Assembly: GCA_963555705.1 (NCBI GenBank)
Contig: OY743170.1
Span: 14,547,096-14,611,095, forward strand
Direction of reading: 5' to 3'
Source: Ligustrum vulgare
Taxonomy: Eukaryota > Streptophyta > Magnoliopsida > Lamiales > Oleaceae
DNA: 64,000 bases
The notes under the pieces were generated by a model, which did not search any database, was not told the DNA's origin, and saw only the letters and a program-made list of their open reading frames with translations. Below are positions 34,839 to 46,578 of this stretch, in pieces (positions within the stretch are counted from its first letter, which is position 1; the number at the start of each line of letters is the position of its first letter). The position numbers and the translations under genes were made by a program.

Positions 34839-36555
34839 AGATATCTATCAAAAGTCGAGCTTGAAACTCTAAACAGAGCGTTTTTTGGGAGGCAATCCAA
34901 TCTGTATCCTTCTATTATTTATTTATGCTTTATTTAATGCTTCATGAGTAATTTAGGATTTTATTGCTTTGTTTATTTTTGTTGACATCATTGAGTATTG
35001 ATTCTCTTGCTTTGCATCAAATAAGGAGTTATTATGAGCATGTCCACTGTTGATAAAGTTTGTGCATAAATTTCATCATAGATGTTTGACCTCAAAGTTG
35101 TTAAAAATCATGTTCATTCAATAACAAAAGTTGGTTACATCGCATCTAGAATTGTAAGGATAAGTCATAAAAGCATGCATGGAACCTTAGTTCATAGTAG
35201 GATGCAAGTTTAGGTGAGTGAGTACATAAAGAATAAGATGTTTTGGGGTTAGAAATTGGAGTTGAAATTCAAAATTGGCATAAAAATCTTTTACAGTCGG
35301 ATAACCACGCAGCCACGCCATTTCACTTTGGTGGCCGTACGTTATCCTTCGAAATAGCAGAACCTTACAGAGTTTACCTACGCGGCCACCTGATTTACTT
35401 CTGTGTGGCCGCATAGTAACCTTTAGGATAAATTCAGCAGATTTTTATATAATTTGGTAAATCATTCTAATTCATAATTTTTTACTTCGTTTTCTCCCCC
35501 AAAAATCACCCCAACATAACATGTCACCTAACATTGCATTTTTATACATGGGATTGAGCATTACACATACATACATCACATTTCAATCTTCAAAAAGGTA
35601 AGAATTCCACATTCACTTCAGAATTTTGCAAATTTTGTGGGTTTCCTTGTTTTTCGTGTGATTTGAAAATTATGGATTGTTATGTGGTGGATTAGGCTAG
35701 ATTTTGTGTGGAATTTAGTGTCAAACCTAGGTTAAATTTTTGGGATAACTTCATGCTTCAAATCCATGATTTCCACTTGCCTTGCTTTGTGCACTCTAGA
35801 TGTTTGTTAAAATGTCTCAATGCATCTTTCATCAAATTTTTGCAAATTCTTTTGATCAACATTCATCAATCATATTGAACATTGATTATGTGCAAGCCTT
35901 TCATGACTTGCATCATCACAAAAGTATGAATCTTGCAAGCAAAGTGCATAAATTTCAGATTTTGGTGACCACTTTGCTACATCATTTTACAACCCTTTTT
36001 GAAATCCAACTGAACTGAATTTTTTGATATGTTGTAGACCACATTACATATTTTTATGTGTCCGAATATGACTCGAAAAATCTCAATTTCTCAAAGCGAC
36101 GTCGGGGCTGAAAATGGGTAGTTGGGTATCTCAAAACTAATTCAAACTTGTGCGTAACCTTAGTTTGGAGGTTGTGGATATAGTTGCCTATATTTTCTTT
36201 TAAATTTGATGCTTCTAATTTACTTGTTTCATTCTTGCGAGAAACAAAACAATTGGGAAACATCGAAATCAAGATTGGAAAAAGTGAAACCATCCAAGTC
36301 TACATTCAAAAGGAAGCTTCAAATTGAAGAATTTATACCCTCAAACCCGGAAAGTATTTGAACCCCTCTTTTCTATGCTTTGTTTATTGAATATATCTTT
36401 ATGACATACATTAAGGGCAATGTATAGTTTTAGTGTGGGAGTGAAAATTACTATTTTATGCTAAATGCTTCATGTACTTCAAATGCTAAATACTTCACTT
36501 ACCTTCTATCATTTGCTTCATTTGTTTCACTTACCTTCTATTATTTGGGAAATTG

Positions 36556-36609
<54 letters not shown>

Positions 36610-37383
36610 CTAGGACATGATATGAATCAATTTATGCTCTGACTTGAATAATTGGACAACATCAAAACTTGAGTTTCATTAACAAGTCATGACTTGCTTG
36701 ACTTCATATTTTTGCGCACATAGTCATTGTTGGATTATTGCTTGTGTAGGAGTATGTTTAATAATTGTAGGGTACATTTATGCAACGTGGACTTAGGAAT
36801 GACTTCAAAATCCCAAGACTTAGAACATTAGACACCTCGTCCCTTAACTAGAACCAAACCGCTCAAGAAGTTGTTTGGGGGTGGAAAGGTTACTATATGC
36901 ATGTATTGATGAGTTAGAAGTCTGTGATTCTTGATTCTCCACTTTAGTTAAGACAGTTTGGTCAACAGGTAAAAACCATAACCAGCATAAAGACAAAAAA
37001 ATGCTGAAGGTCTTATTTTACTCCTCAAATGCCTTTTTGACTTGAGCAAGTAAGCTTTACGGGTCTTTCAAACCTGGTACCCTAAACTCAACTGAGTTGG
37101 GAGTTATCAGCTTAACGCTCACTACAGGGGTTAATTAGAAAGTAAGTATGGAGAGTGAACTTACACATAAGATGTTAAAACATCTTTAACTTTTCAGTTT
37201 AAATCTTTATGACTCGGGTAATTAAGTTTGAGGGATTCTCTGAACCTGGTGACCTAAAGTCGTCTGACTTGGGAGTCACCGACCTAAAGCTCGCTATAGG
37301 AGTCATATAGGAAGCAAGTATGAAATTTTCTGCACAAAGATATTAAAAGACAAGGACAATAAAAAGAAAAAAGTTATCCATAA

Positions 37384-37418
<35 letters not shown>

Positions 37419-37955
37419 GTATAAGCTTTGTTGACTAAAATTGTGGAAATTGAGGTTGTAGAATTGGGGATTGCCTACTTCTGACTTGTTGAACATGCAT
37501 ACTTCTAATTCTTACTATCTTGTGTAGAAAAATGCAATATTCATATGTTTAGAGACCACAATAGGGGGAAACATGGGATTTGAGAGAAAATCAGACAGTT
37601 GTGATCATTCACGAGCGTTGAAAGGATAATCATTAGACATCATAGGATGACTTCATGGGATTTGGGCTTGATTTTGCATAATAAACCACACAATGTTAAG
37701 TACATTTTCGCATGAGTAGGAGTTTGACTTTGGCTATTCATACACACACTTGAAAATTGAGTATGACTTGACTAGAACTATTTTTACTTTGTTTTTCAGA
37801 ACTCTTTGCCAAAGATGTGAATTGATTTCTATTATTGGGGCTTATGGTGACCATGTTGACACAAATTTTTGTTGTTGTTGCTATTTTCTAGTTTTATTTA
37901 TTATTTTATTTTCACATTGTTTGAGGACAAACAATAATTCTAGCTTGGGGGTATT
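34839..37955 (+). other. Noncoding 3' internal region of the Athila-type element
   Basis: It begins with AACAGAGCGTTTTTTGGGAG and the short block often found after gag-pol in such elements. It contains hairpin pairs near 35297-35415 similar to ones in the LTRs, (AT)n at 36560-36606, a degenerate pair of about 170-bp repeats near 37038 and 37209 (GACTTGAG../GACTCGGG.. then AACCTGGT), and a T-run near 37389-37415. The purine tract GCTTGGGGGTATT ends at 37955. Confidence 0.7.
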
Positions 37956-39480
37956 TGATAAGTGCGTTTTATACACTTATTTGTATGTCTAAATTAGATT
38001 ATATTATTTTCATTCTTGAATAATTGCTAATTAATTGCTTTATATTTGCTTATATTTTAGGAATTTTTTCAAAGTCATTAGAATGAAGTACTAAAGTGGA
38101 AAGTGGACATTTGGATGTTATTTGAAGCTTAAAGGAGCGAAATTGATGATTAAATCATCAACCGAAATTTTCAAGGAAAGCTAAGTGGAAGGAATCAAAG
38201 TTTAAGAGCTAAATTGAAGATGGATTGAAATTTGGAAGAAGATTTGAAGAGTTTTGGAAGTTCAGGGACATAATTGTTGCAATCAGAAGATGAAGGACTC
38301 ACGTGCAAATGAAGTTCGGGGGCCAACTTAAACGTATCGAAACGGTGGAAATTGCAGAAGTAGAATTATACTACACGGCCACGAGTTATCTATGAGGTGG
38401 CTGCGCGAGATTTCTAAATTAAACAGAATCTGATTTCACTTACCTGCGTGGCCACTAGAAGTTTGCCTGCTCGGCCGCGCAGTTGTCCAAGGCCCAGCGG
38501 GAAAAGCCCCATGTGCGAATTTCAACGTGGTTTAACCTAGGTTTCTTGAAAAATCTATAAAAGGGACTTGTCATGCATGAATTCAGAACCTTTGCACGCA
38601 TACTGAAGAGGCAAAAATTCATCATAAAAAATTCATCATCAAAGCTTGGAGATTTGGCACATCACTTGGAGGCAAAGACGAGGAGATTTGGAGATAACAT
38701 CGTACAAGACAATTCTTGGTGCAAGAGTTCTTCTATTTTATTTTCTTCAAATTGCTCATGATGTTTAGTTTTGATTATTACTGTGTTTTGATTTCATATA
38801 CTATGAGTAACTAAACTATTTGTTAGGGTCAAACGATGTAGCGTAGTTTTACACCATTAATTTCATTACTTAAGTTTTACAGGTAGATTGCATGTGTATG
38901 ATTTTATTTTATGTTCAATGCGTGAATTAACTGGCCACTGAATTAACTGGCCACTGATTCATTGATTTAATTGGATCATTTTTATAATCCAAGAGGTGAG
39001 CTAATAATCTAGAATTAGGAATAAAACCCAGTAATTGAATGAGCGATAGAGATTTATGTTCGTTATTATTGCAGTCTTATTTGAGTTCTTGTATTTCATG
39101 CGCCTAATCATTACAACCAACTGTTCGTTAACACGGTTGACTAATTAGGTAGAGTTTGTTTAAACCCGAGAGGGGAATTTTATATGTATAAGTGAACTGG
39201 ACTGATCACATTAGGAGATTAATTGACTACGTGAAATCGTGAAATCTCAACTCTTCTTCAATTGATTTTACAAATAGAATTTTATTTCTTGCTTATTGTT
39301 TTTTTTAGTTTAATCTCTAGATTCATCATAACTTCTATTACTTGTCATTCAAATAAAGTAAGAATTAGAATAAATTTGGTACTTAATTCAATTCTTCGTG
39401 GGAACGATAACTCGGACTCAAAAATTCCACTTTATTACTTGTCACGACCCGTACACTTGCGGTGTTATTTCAACGATAAA
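37956..39480 (+). repeat. 3' LTR of the Athila-type element
   Basis: 1,525 bp, starting TGATAAGTGCGTTTTATAC. Collinear with the 5' LTR, with many substitutions and small indels, and a private 16-bp tandem duplication of GAATTAACTGGCCACT at 38924-38955. The end (ACGATAA) has lost the canonical CA. Confidence 0.88.
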
Positions 39481-39485
39481 AAAAT

Positions 39486-40961
39486 CATTGAGAAATGAAA
39501 TTATATTCCCAATGGATCATCTGCCCTAAATAACTAGTGTCGTCGAAAAACATAACCAATCAATTTCTGGAGTAGACATCGTGGCGGAACAGAGAGCAGG
39601 CCTACGCACACATGGTGTTGCAATGACATGGCCTCAAAATCATCTATCACCTCGGGAAGATCTTGAATAGGTGCATAGACTTTTCCTTTCAATTCATTTG
39701 CATGTGACGGGACAATACGACAAACCAGAGGATTGATTCTGCCAAAGAAGCTTCAAATAGATAACAAATTGCATCTTCAATGTGAATTTCTGACAAAATG
39801 ATGAGATGGAAAATATTGTTTTTGCCCCATCCCTAACAACTTTACCCTCTACGTGTGACTTTATTTTCGGTACATTGCAAAGATGCCTTATTTTTTCTGT
39901 ATTCCTTACTAGATATACTATCATCCTCCATCTCAGGAAGAACCGGTGCTTATTCTGTCAATATTTCTTGTCCAGTGAGTGAGTGAATGCAAGTGAAGAG
40001 AGAGACAAAAGACGAACATATTAGTTAGGGTTAGATTTGGGTTTAGTAAATTAATAATTGATTTAATACAGTAGCTTATAATTACCTGATTTTAAAAATC
40101 TAAAATCTAAAGATATGATTTGGTGTAATTTTTCCATACTTTTTCTCACCTATTCAGTATTTACAATGTGGGTGGCTATATTGCAACCAAAAAACTTATT
40201 TTATGCACCACAATTTTAAATGTTTTACTTATTTATTAAAATAGACATAAATAAAATTACATAAATAACATTTTAATTCCTTACACTAAATTTTATGTGC
40301 ACCACAATCTTTGAAAAAAAAAAAAAAATCTTTTCTTCTCCATACTTATTTCCAGTAATTCTTTACTTGAAGATAAGTTTGTCAAACTAGACGAGCATTG
40401 CGGTTTCTACATGATCTCTTTCTCACTTTTAAAGAAAAAACAATTGTAAATCTATACTGCCATTTTCATTTCTTTTTCTCGTGAGGATCATACACAATAA
40501 GCTTGAAATTAGCAACAACAAAGGAATCAATATCAGTCTTCCCAATAATTCTACTCCCACGATGATTCCGCAGATATTATTATTATTATTATTTTGATTG
40601 TTATTGCTATTGCCGTTGATCCGACGCTTCACCATACTTTTTTGTTGTTGGTGATGTTGTCGTGGTAGCCCGCGTCTATGTCATGATCTCAAGTCAACTC
40701 AGTCAACTTCATTGAAAAAAAATCTTGGATTCTGGATCACGTTTTGAGTTTAAGTTTAGGTATATTCATTCAATAATTGGATAATTCTACTGAGGCCTGA
40801 AAGCAATTAGAGATAGTTGATTGTGCATTTGTCCCTAAAAAAAGAGGAAGATTTATTTATAATGCAATAAATTAATCATGCCGAAAAATTTAAATTGAAG
40901 GGTGGATTGACTAGTAGCCGGAAGGATTTTGAGGGAGATGAGAACTCACTTAGTGGTGTAC
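39486..40961. other. Flank with unexplained coding-like minus-strand DNA
   Basis: About 39960-39500 on the minus strand has an UTR-like CT-rich lead, an ATG near 39924 and, in one frame, a clean stretch (VPSHANELKGKVYAPIQDL near 39715-39660). I do not recognise it. 40429-40635 (minus) is a short ORF of asparagine repeats (an ATT microsatellite near 40580) plus a hydrophobic stretch, probably chance. The rest is AT-rich. Confidence 0.35.
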
Positions 40962-40964
40962 AAC

Positions 40965-41515
40965 TACAAGAAAAAAAGTCTAGTAGTGACAAGTATTTCT
41001 TAATATTGTGAAAGTTATAAGTGTCATAAAAAAATTTTGTGACAACTTCAAGAGTGTATATTTCTCGCTTCAGAAAATAAACTGTGATGCTTATAGGCGT
41101 CGCTATAATTTGACACTTTATTGTGTCACTAAATATTGTGACATTTGGAAGCGCCACTAATAAATTGTGACGCTTGTATTTAGTGAGCGTTCAAGTGTCT
41201 TTATTAAATGGATTTTAGTGACACCTCCAAACATTACTATTACTTTAGTGACATATACTATCCGTAATATATAGCAAAAATTATCTAAAATACATCACCA
41301 ATTCACAACAAAAATTCATAATAATATACACAAAATCTCACCAATATACATAATTAATATGATAAACAAAAACATGATCATTAACATAAATATGATTAAC
41401 ATATCATTAACAAAAACATGATCATTTATTCATTAACATATATGTTCCATGCTACACAAAAACATGATTATCATATCACTAACAAAACAAAATAAAAAAA
41501 TAGTACCTTGACGGG
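40965..41515. mobile_element. Possible truncated CACTA-like fragment
   Basis: ACTACAAGAAAAAAAGTCTAG at the left edge resembles a CACTA terminus. The following DNA repeats TAGTGACA/TTGTGACR motifs, like a subterminal region, then A/C-rich AACAAAAACATGATCATTAAC units. No opposite end was found. It lies just downstream of the last kinesin-13 exon. Confidence 0.35.
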
Positions 41516-41971
41516 ATCTATAACATTCACTAACTTTAGTAGTTTCCAAAGCATCATATATACAACTTTTTTACCTTCAAGAGAGCATTCAGATTATGAT
41601 CCGAACTTTTCATATCCAACTTATGTTGCTCTTTCCAATTGGTCTAGCCATTGGTTCTCCTCGTCTTATCTTTTGATTTTGAGAAAATGTATGCCTCGAC
41701 TTTTATGTTTTTCCGTGATGGCTTCTCTTACTCATAGGAGTCTTCATCATTATATTCATTATCAGTTTGTTCAGGCCATGAACCGCTCGTATGGTTTTCA
41801 AATGTCACAATAGGTGGTAAAGCTGAAGACAGTGGTGTGGTGTCGACTCCTTCAGATTTGATATTAAAGATAACACATCTTTCTTGGAGTTGCTCCATTT
41901 AGATAGGCTGTCGACCCTACAGTGATGGGAAAGAGTAACGAACATGATAAGGCTACAAACAAAGGATCCTT

Positions 41972-42424
41972 TGTTAGAAAAATTATATTACAGATAATAT
42001 TTATCTATGATCTCAAATATCATCATGCTGAATTATCAAGAATGAAATAACTGAAGCGAAAGTGTACCTTAATCAAACATGATTCACGATTAACGATTTT
42101 ACGGTTGGATCTTCCAAATCAATACGTAGTCCTTATTTTCTCTGATGATGGGATGTCAAAGAGAATGAACAGTACGTATGATTTAGGGACCATAACTGAC
42201 TTTATATACTGAATTGCCAGTTAACCTAATTCAGCTCATCATGAATTAGGTAATGACCTGATATCTACACATGAAAGTCCATACATTAATTAGATGCATT
42301 AAAGCCTGATATATATAAAATCCTCATTAGATCACTTTAATTGGGCTTAACCAAATTTGATATCATTTTATTCAATACACAATAATTCACATATAAGCCC
42401 ACACGATTGATTAAAATCCTTACA
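41972..42424 (-). repeat. 3' LTR of the 42-46.6 kb copia element
   Basis: On the minus strand it runs TGTAAGGATTTTAATC to TTTTTCTAACA. The polypurine tract lies at 42425-42435. Confidence 0.93.
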
Positions 42425-42899
42425 ATCTCCCACTTGGACTATATGTGTAACCTTACAATTGTGTATCAATCATAACCTTATGAGTACTCAGAATTTTGCT
42501 ATCATTAGTGAATGCATCCCAAACAATTCGGTCCATCAATTATATCAACATAGGATCAAAGCGGCTTTCGCTACATTAATCGTAATTAAACCTACCAATG
42601 GTCACGTATATCGACATAACTGAATGACATGGATCAAGTATGGATGTGTAGCATGGAAATTACATGTAATGTGATCTTCAACATGCCTATTTCCAACTGG
42701 TCCAACTTTAGTGAGATCAACCTCAAACGAGTTCAGAGATAATAAACCTGAAACCTTACAGCTGTAAATAACTTTAACTTTAAACTATATCCAAAAGGAT
42801 AATAAATGTGTCTAATGCACCCAAAATACAAACTCCCACTGAAACCAAATATCCTTAAGAAATACAACACCCATATGAGTAATGTGCTCATGAAAGACC

Positions 42900-43935
42900 T
42901 TGGGTGGTAATACCTTAGTAAGCGGATCCGCAATTATGGAGTTTGTCCCAATGTACTTTTATTGACACGTGTCCACTCTGAACTGTATCCTTCACAACCA
43001 ATAACTTATGTCAATGTATTTTGACTTAGTTGAGCTCCTATTGTTATTGGAATATAAATCTGCTGAGTTATTGTCACAATGTAACTTTAGTGGTCTTTCT
43101 ATACCGTACAGAATATGCAGCACAGTGACAAAATTTCGCAGCTATATTCCATAATTAGATGCCCCCAAAATTGCTACAAACTGTGCTGCCAATTGAAAGA
43201 AGCTAAAGTATTTGTTAAGCACTCCTTCCGGAAATAGCTCCTTCAACCAGCAGATAAATGTAGCCTGATGTGGATCTTTTACTTTCTTGGCATCTAGTAA
43301 AATTAGAATCATAATACCATATGATCTCCAACTGATCCGATTTTCTATATGTGAGCATGTAGTCTTTTGTTCTCTTTAAATACCTTATAATCCATGTTTG
43401 GCTGCTTTCCAAATGATCTATCCCAGGGTTACTTAAATATCTCATTAGTATCTCAATAATGTATACAATATCCGAACGCATACAAATTTGAGCATACATC
43501 AGATTTTCTATATCTTAACTATATGGAATCCTCTGCATTTCTTTAAATTCAAGATAACTTTTCGGGCATTAGTTGAGACTAAATTGTCTCCCTTAGCGAT
43601 AGAGGTGTCCCCTAGTTTACTGTCTTGCATAAGTATTTTATCAATATAGCCCTTTTGTGACAATCCAAGAATACCTCGAGAGCAATCCCGATGTATCTGA
43701 ATTTCTAATACAAAAGAGACGTCACCAAGATTTTTAATCTCAAAATTTCTTGACAAAAAATCTCATAATTTTATGTGACGTGCCTATATCATTAGTGGCA
43801 AACAGTATGTTATCAATATACAAAATCAGGAAAATACACTTACTCCCACTGAACTTGTAATACACACAACCATCAACAGCATAAATCTCAAGACCAAATG
43901 AGATAATTACTTGATGAAATTTGTATTACCCTTAA
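42900..43935 (-). pseudogene. Copia reverse transcriptase/RNase H remnant
   Basis: On the minus strand it reads KFHQVIISFGLEI, then FLILYIDNILFATNDIG, where the catalytic Y-V-D-D is Y-I-D-N. SRNFEIKNLGDVSFVLEIQI (43756-43508), MYAQICMRSDIVYI (43499) and RSTSGYIYLL, part of RNase H, follow. The C-terminal block IADPLTK lies near 42925. Stops and frameshifts are frequent. The piece begins abruptly in mid-RT because of the internal deletion. Confidence 0.88.
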
Positions 43936-43944
43936 CGGGTAATC

Positions 43945-44034
43945 CCACTTCTCAAAGTTCCTCATTTGATTAGATGAACTTTCATCCGTAAGAGGAGCAG
44001 GTTGCTCAATCCTTAGTACATGGTCTAGATCCAT
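43945..44034 (-). pseudogene. Copia gag N-terminal stub
   Basis: About 30 codons from an ATG at 44034: MDLDHVLRIEQPAPLTDES and then MRNFEKW, a typical start of a Tork-like gag. After it the sequence jumps to the middle of RT near 43935. Confidence 0.7.
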
Positions 44035-46109
44035 GCAGCCAACAAAAAGTTAATGTTCTTGTTTTGATCCTTAAAGTTTATTCTATAAATATAGGGATTA
44101 AATTTGAGCTTGTAGATATACTACTAGCAGAATTTGAAACCGAATAAAGAACACTTAAACAAAATAGCTCACAGAAATACCTTATTATGCAAATCATACT
44201 CTCAAACAATGGTAGGGCCCATCACAAGATACCTAGCACAACATCAATATTTAGTCTTTGGACAAAAATATTGACTTGTAAGTGGTACTCTTGGTGTAGT
44301 AATCAAACACTGACAGTAAGACATGTCAACCAACAAACCTTTCTTTGGACTGATTTACTGATCACGCGTAAAACTAAATAATCGTCACGTATTTATCACC
44401 ACAAGTTCATGTGAAATTCGAGTCAAATATTGACCTTCCTTTGGGCCGATCAATATCCGCATTAAATAACACACAAACACCTAATTTTCCCTTGCTGTAG
44501 TGATCAAACACTGACAATAAGACATGTTAACCAATAAACATTTCTTTGGACCGATTTATTGGTCACACGTTAAACCAAATAGTTGCTACGTGTTTATCAC
44601 CACAGGTGCATGTGAAGTTCAAGCCAAATATTGGCCTTCCTTTGGGCCGATCAATATCCGCAATGAATACCACACACAAATACCTTCTAATATTCAAATT
44701 TAATTAATATCCACAAGAGATGTTGCTTTGGAAACATGTTGCTTCAACTAACTTACTTTCGAATATTATATCTCTCAAAAGAGTCCGTAGTACCAAAATT
44801 TGAAATTGAAATCCATTGATTTGCATCTATATTTGACTTTAGGATTTGAATTATAGAATTCAAAACTTTAGAATAAAGCAATCCTTAAGTTGAGAGAGTC
44901 AATTGCAATATTCTTAAACCTTAGGTAGTCAATTATGTTAAATTTTATGCTTGAAGGACTTAAATTACAATTTTCCAAAAACCTAATTGGCCAATTTAGA
45001 GAAATTCCAAACTTTATGTCTCAATTTGAAAGAAAATCGAACTTTAGAGGTCCAAAATAGTAAATTTGGAAACTTTAAGGACTAAATTAGAAAATTTTCA
45101 AACTTTAGAGACTGAAAATGAAAATTTTCAAACTTTAAGGGACCAAATTATAGAATTTTCAAGCTTTAGGAACCAATTTTGAAAATTCTCAAACATTAGA
45201 GGCTGGATTAGAAAATTTTCAAACTTTAGAGAGCCAAAATAGGGAATTATAAATCTTTAGGGACTGAATTATAAAATCCTTAACTTTAAAAGGTCCCAAC
45301 TTAAATAATTTATAACCTGAGGGGCTTAATTATAAATTCCATAGCCTTTAGGGTTTAAACTTTATTTCATAATAACCTTGGGAACCTGATGTTCAAACAA
45401 TCAGAATTTACAGAAATTGCAAAGGAGTCCTTTTAAACTCCTAATTTCCAACCGAAAGCCCCTTAGTCCTAAGAAACTGGGTTTCGCAATAGTTAGGGTT
45501 GAAAACCCTAACTCGCGCCGCCTCCAAAAACGACAGAGGCACATCCCACTGCTGGCTCTCCGCTCGCTTACCTTCGCGGAGCAGCGCCGCGACATTTCTA
45601 GCACAGTTCTCCTGCAGCGCCGAGCGCAGCCAATCGCGGCACTGTGCGCCTGCGCGTACCTGTAGAGCCTGATGCTGCTGTAGTTCCTTCCGTCTACAGC
45701 CAAACCAACTGAATCTGAATCCAAGTCCAAATCCAAACAATGTCTCCAACTCGAAAAATCAATACACATGTACAATTCAACCACTAAATTCAGATTCAGT
45801 CTACACCAAAGCCAAATCCAATTTCGAAAATCGAATTTGAATCTTAATCCTTTGTATATTTCACAGATTGAAATCCATATTCAACAACCCAAATTTCAAA
45901 ATCCATATTTGATTTCAAGAGGTATATACATACAAATTTTCACAGCCAAAAATGTCAGCAAAGTTTTCACAATCCATACCCAATTTCAACAGATTTTATG
46001 TATAAAAAATTCAACTGAAATTCATACATATATAAATAGATATACATGTCGGTAGTTTGGTTTCATATATATGCGTTTGAAATAGATCTGATAATTCAAC
46101 ACGATGTCG
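44035..46109 (-). other. Long leader of the copia element, with repeats and a GC-rich patch
   Basis: About 2 kb between primer site and gag stub. 44300-44500 and 44501-44690 are a diverged tandem pair (period about 201). 44930-45350 is a degenerate series built on AAACTTTAGAGACTAAATTA. 45500-45665 is a CpG-rich patch (GCGCCGC, GCAGCGCCGAGCGC) unlike its surroundings. ORFs there (45401-45784 and others) overlap on both strands and look like GC artefacts. Confidence 0.6.
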
Positions 46110-46121
46110 GCTCTAATACCA
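46110..46121 (-). other. Primer binding site of the copia element
   Basis: On the minus strand TGGTATTAGAGC, one base from the tRNA-Met-type site, directly beside the 5' LTR. Confidence 0.8.
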
Positions 46122-46123
46122 CT

Positions 46124-46578
46124 TGTTAGAAAAATTATATCACAGATAATATTTATCTATGATCTCAAATATCATCATGCTGAATTATCAAGAATGAAAT
46201 AACTGAAGCGGAAGCGTACCTTAATCAAACATGATTCACGATTAACGATTTTACGGTTGGATCTTTCAAGTTAATACGTAATCCTTATTTTCTCTCTGAT
46301 GATGGGATGTCAAAAAGAATGAATAGTACGTATGATTCAGGGACCATAACCGATTTTATATACTGAATTGTCAGTTAACCTAATTCGGCCCATCATAAAT
46401 TAGGTAATGGCCTGATATCTACACATGAAAGCCCATACATTAATTAGATGCATTAAAACCCGATATATATAAAATCCTTATTTGATCACTTTAATTGGGC
46501 TTAACCAAATTTAATAGCATTTTATTCAATACACAATAATTCACTTATAAGCCCACACGATTGATTAAAATCCTTACA
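46124..46578 (-). repeat. 5' LTR of the 42-46.6 kb copia element
   Basis: 455 bp, collinear with 41972-42424, with an extra CT in a CTCTCTCT run. Confidence 0.93.

Larger units (their letters stand above)
30816..39480 (+). mobile_element. Athila-type Ty3/gypsy retrotransposon, gag-protease remnant only
   Basis: Two long LTRs (30816-32295 and 37956-39480) flank an internal region with an Athila/Tat-type primer site, gag and protease remnants and a purine tract. AAAAT precedes the 5' LTR (30811-30815) and follows the 3' LTR (39481-39485), a plausible 5-bp target duplication, though A-rich. Reverse transcriptase, RNase H and integrase are absent, so it is non-autonomous. LTR divergence is obvious by eye, so the element is old relative to the copia at 57-62 kb. 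Confidence 0.88.
41972..46578 (-). mobile_element. Internally deleted Ty1/copia element inside the kinesin-13 relic
   Basis: Two LTRs (41972-42424, 453 bp; 46124-46578, 455 bp) are flanked by identical TCCTT (41967-41971, 46579-46583). On the minus strand the order is LTR, primer site, long leader, gag stub, RT-RNase H part, purine tract (AAGTGGGAGAT), LTR. Removing it closes a kinesin intron of about 90 bp. The LTRs differ at roughly 6% of positions by my count, mostly transitions. Most of gag, all of protease and integrase and the front of RT are gone. Confidence 0.93.

Noticed and set aside
40429..40635. Small asparagine-repeat protein with a hydrophobic segment
   Set aside because: The asparagine run is a translated ATT microsatellite, the gene has no support beyond one short ORF, and no homologue is known to me.
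45401..45784. 127-codon minus-strand ORF
   Set aside because: Lies in the CpG-rich leader of a copia element and overlaps equally long ORFs in other frames. No domain is recognised.
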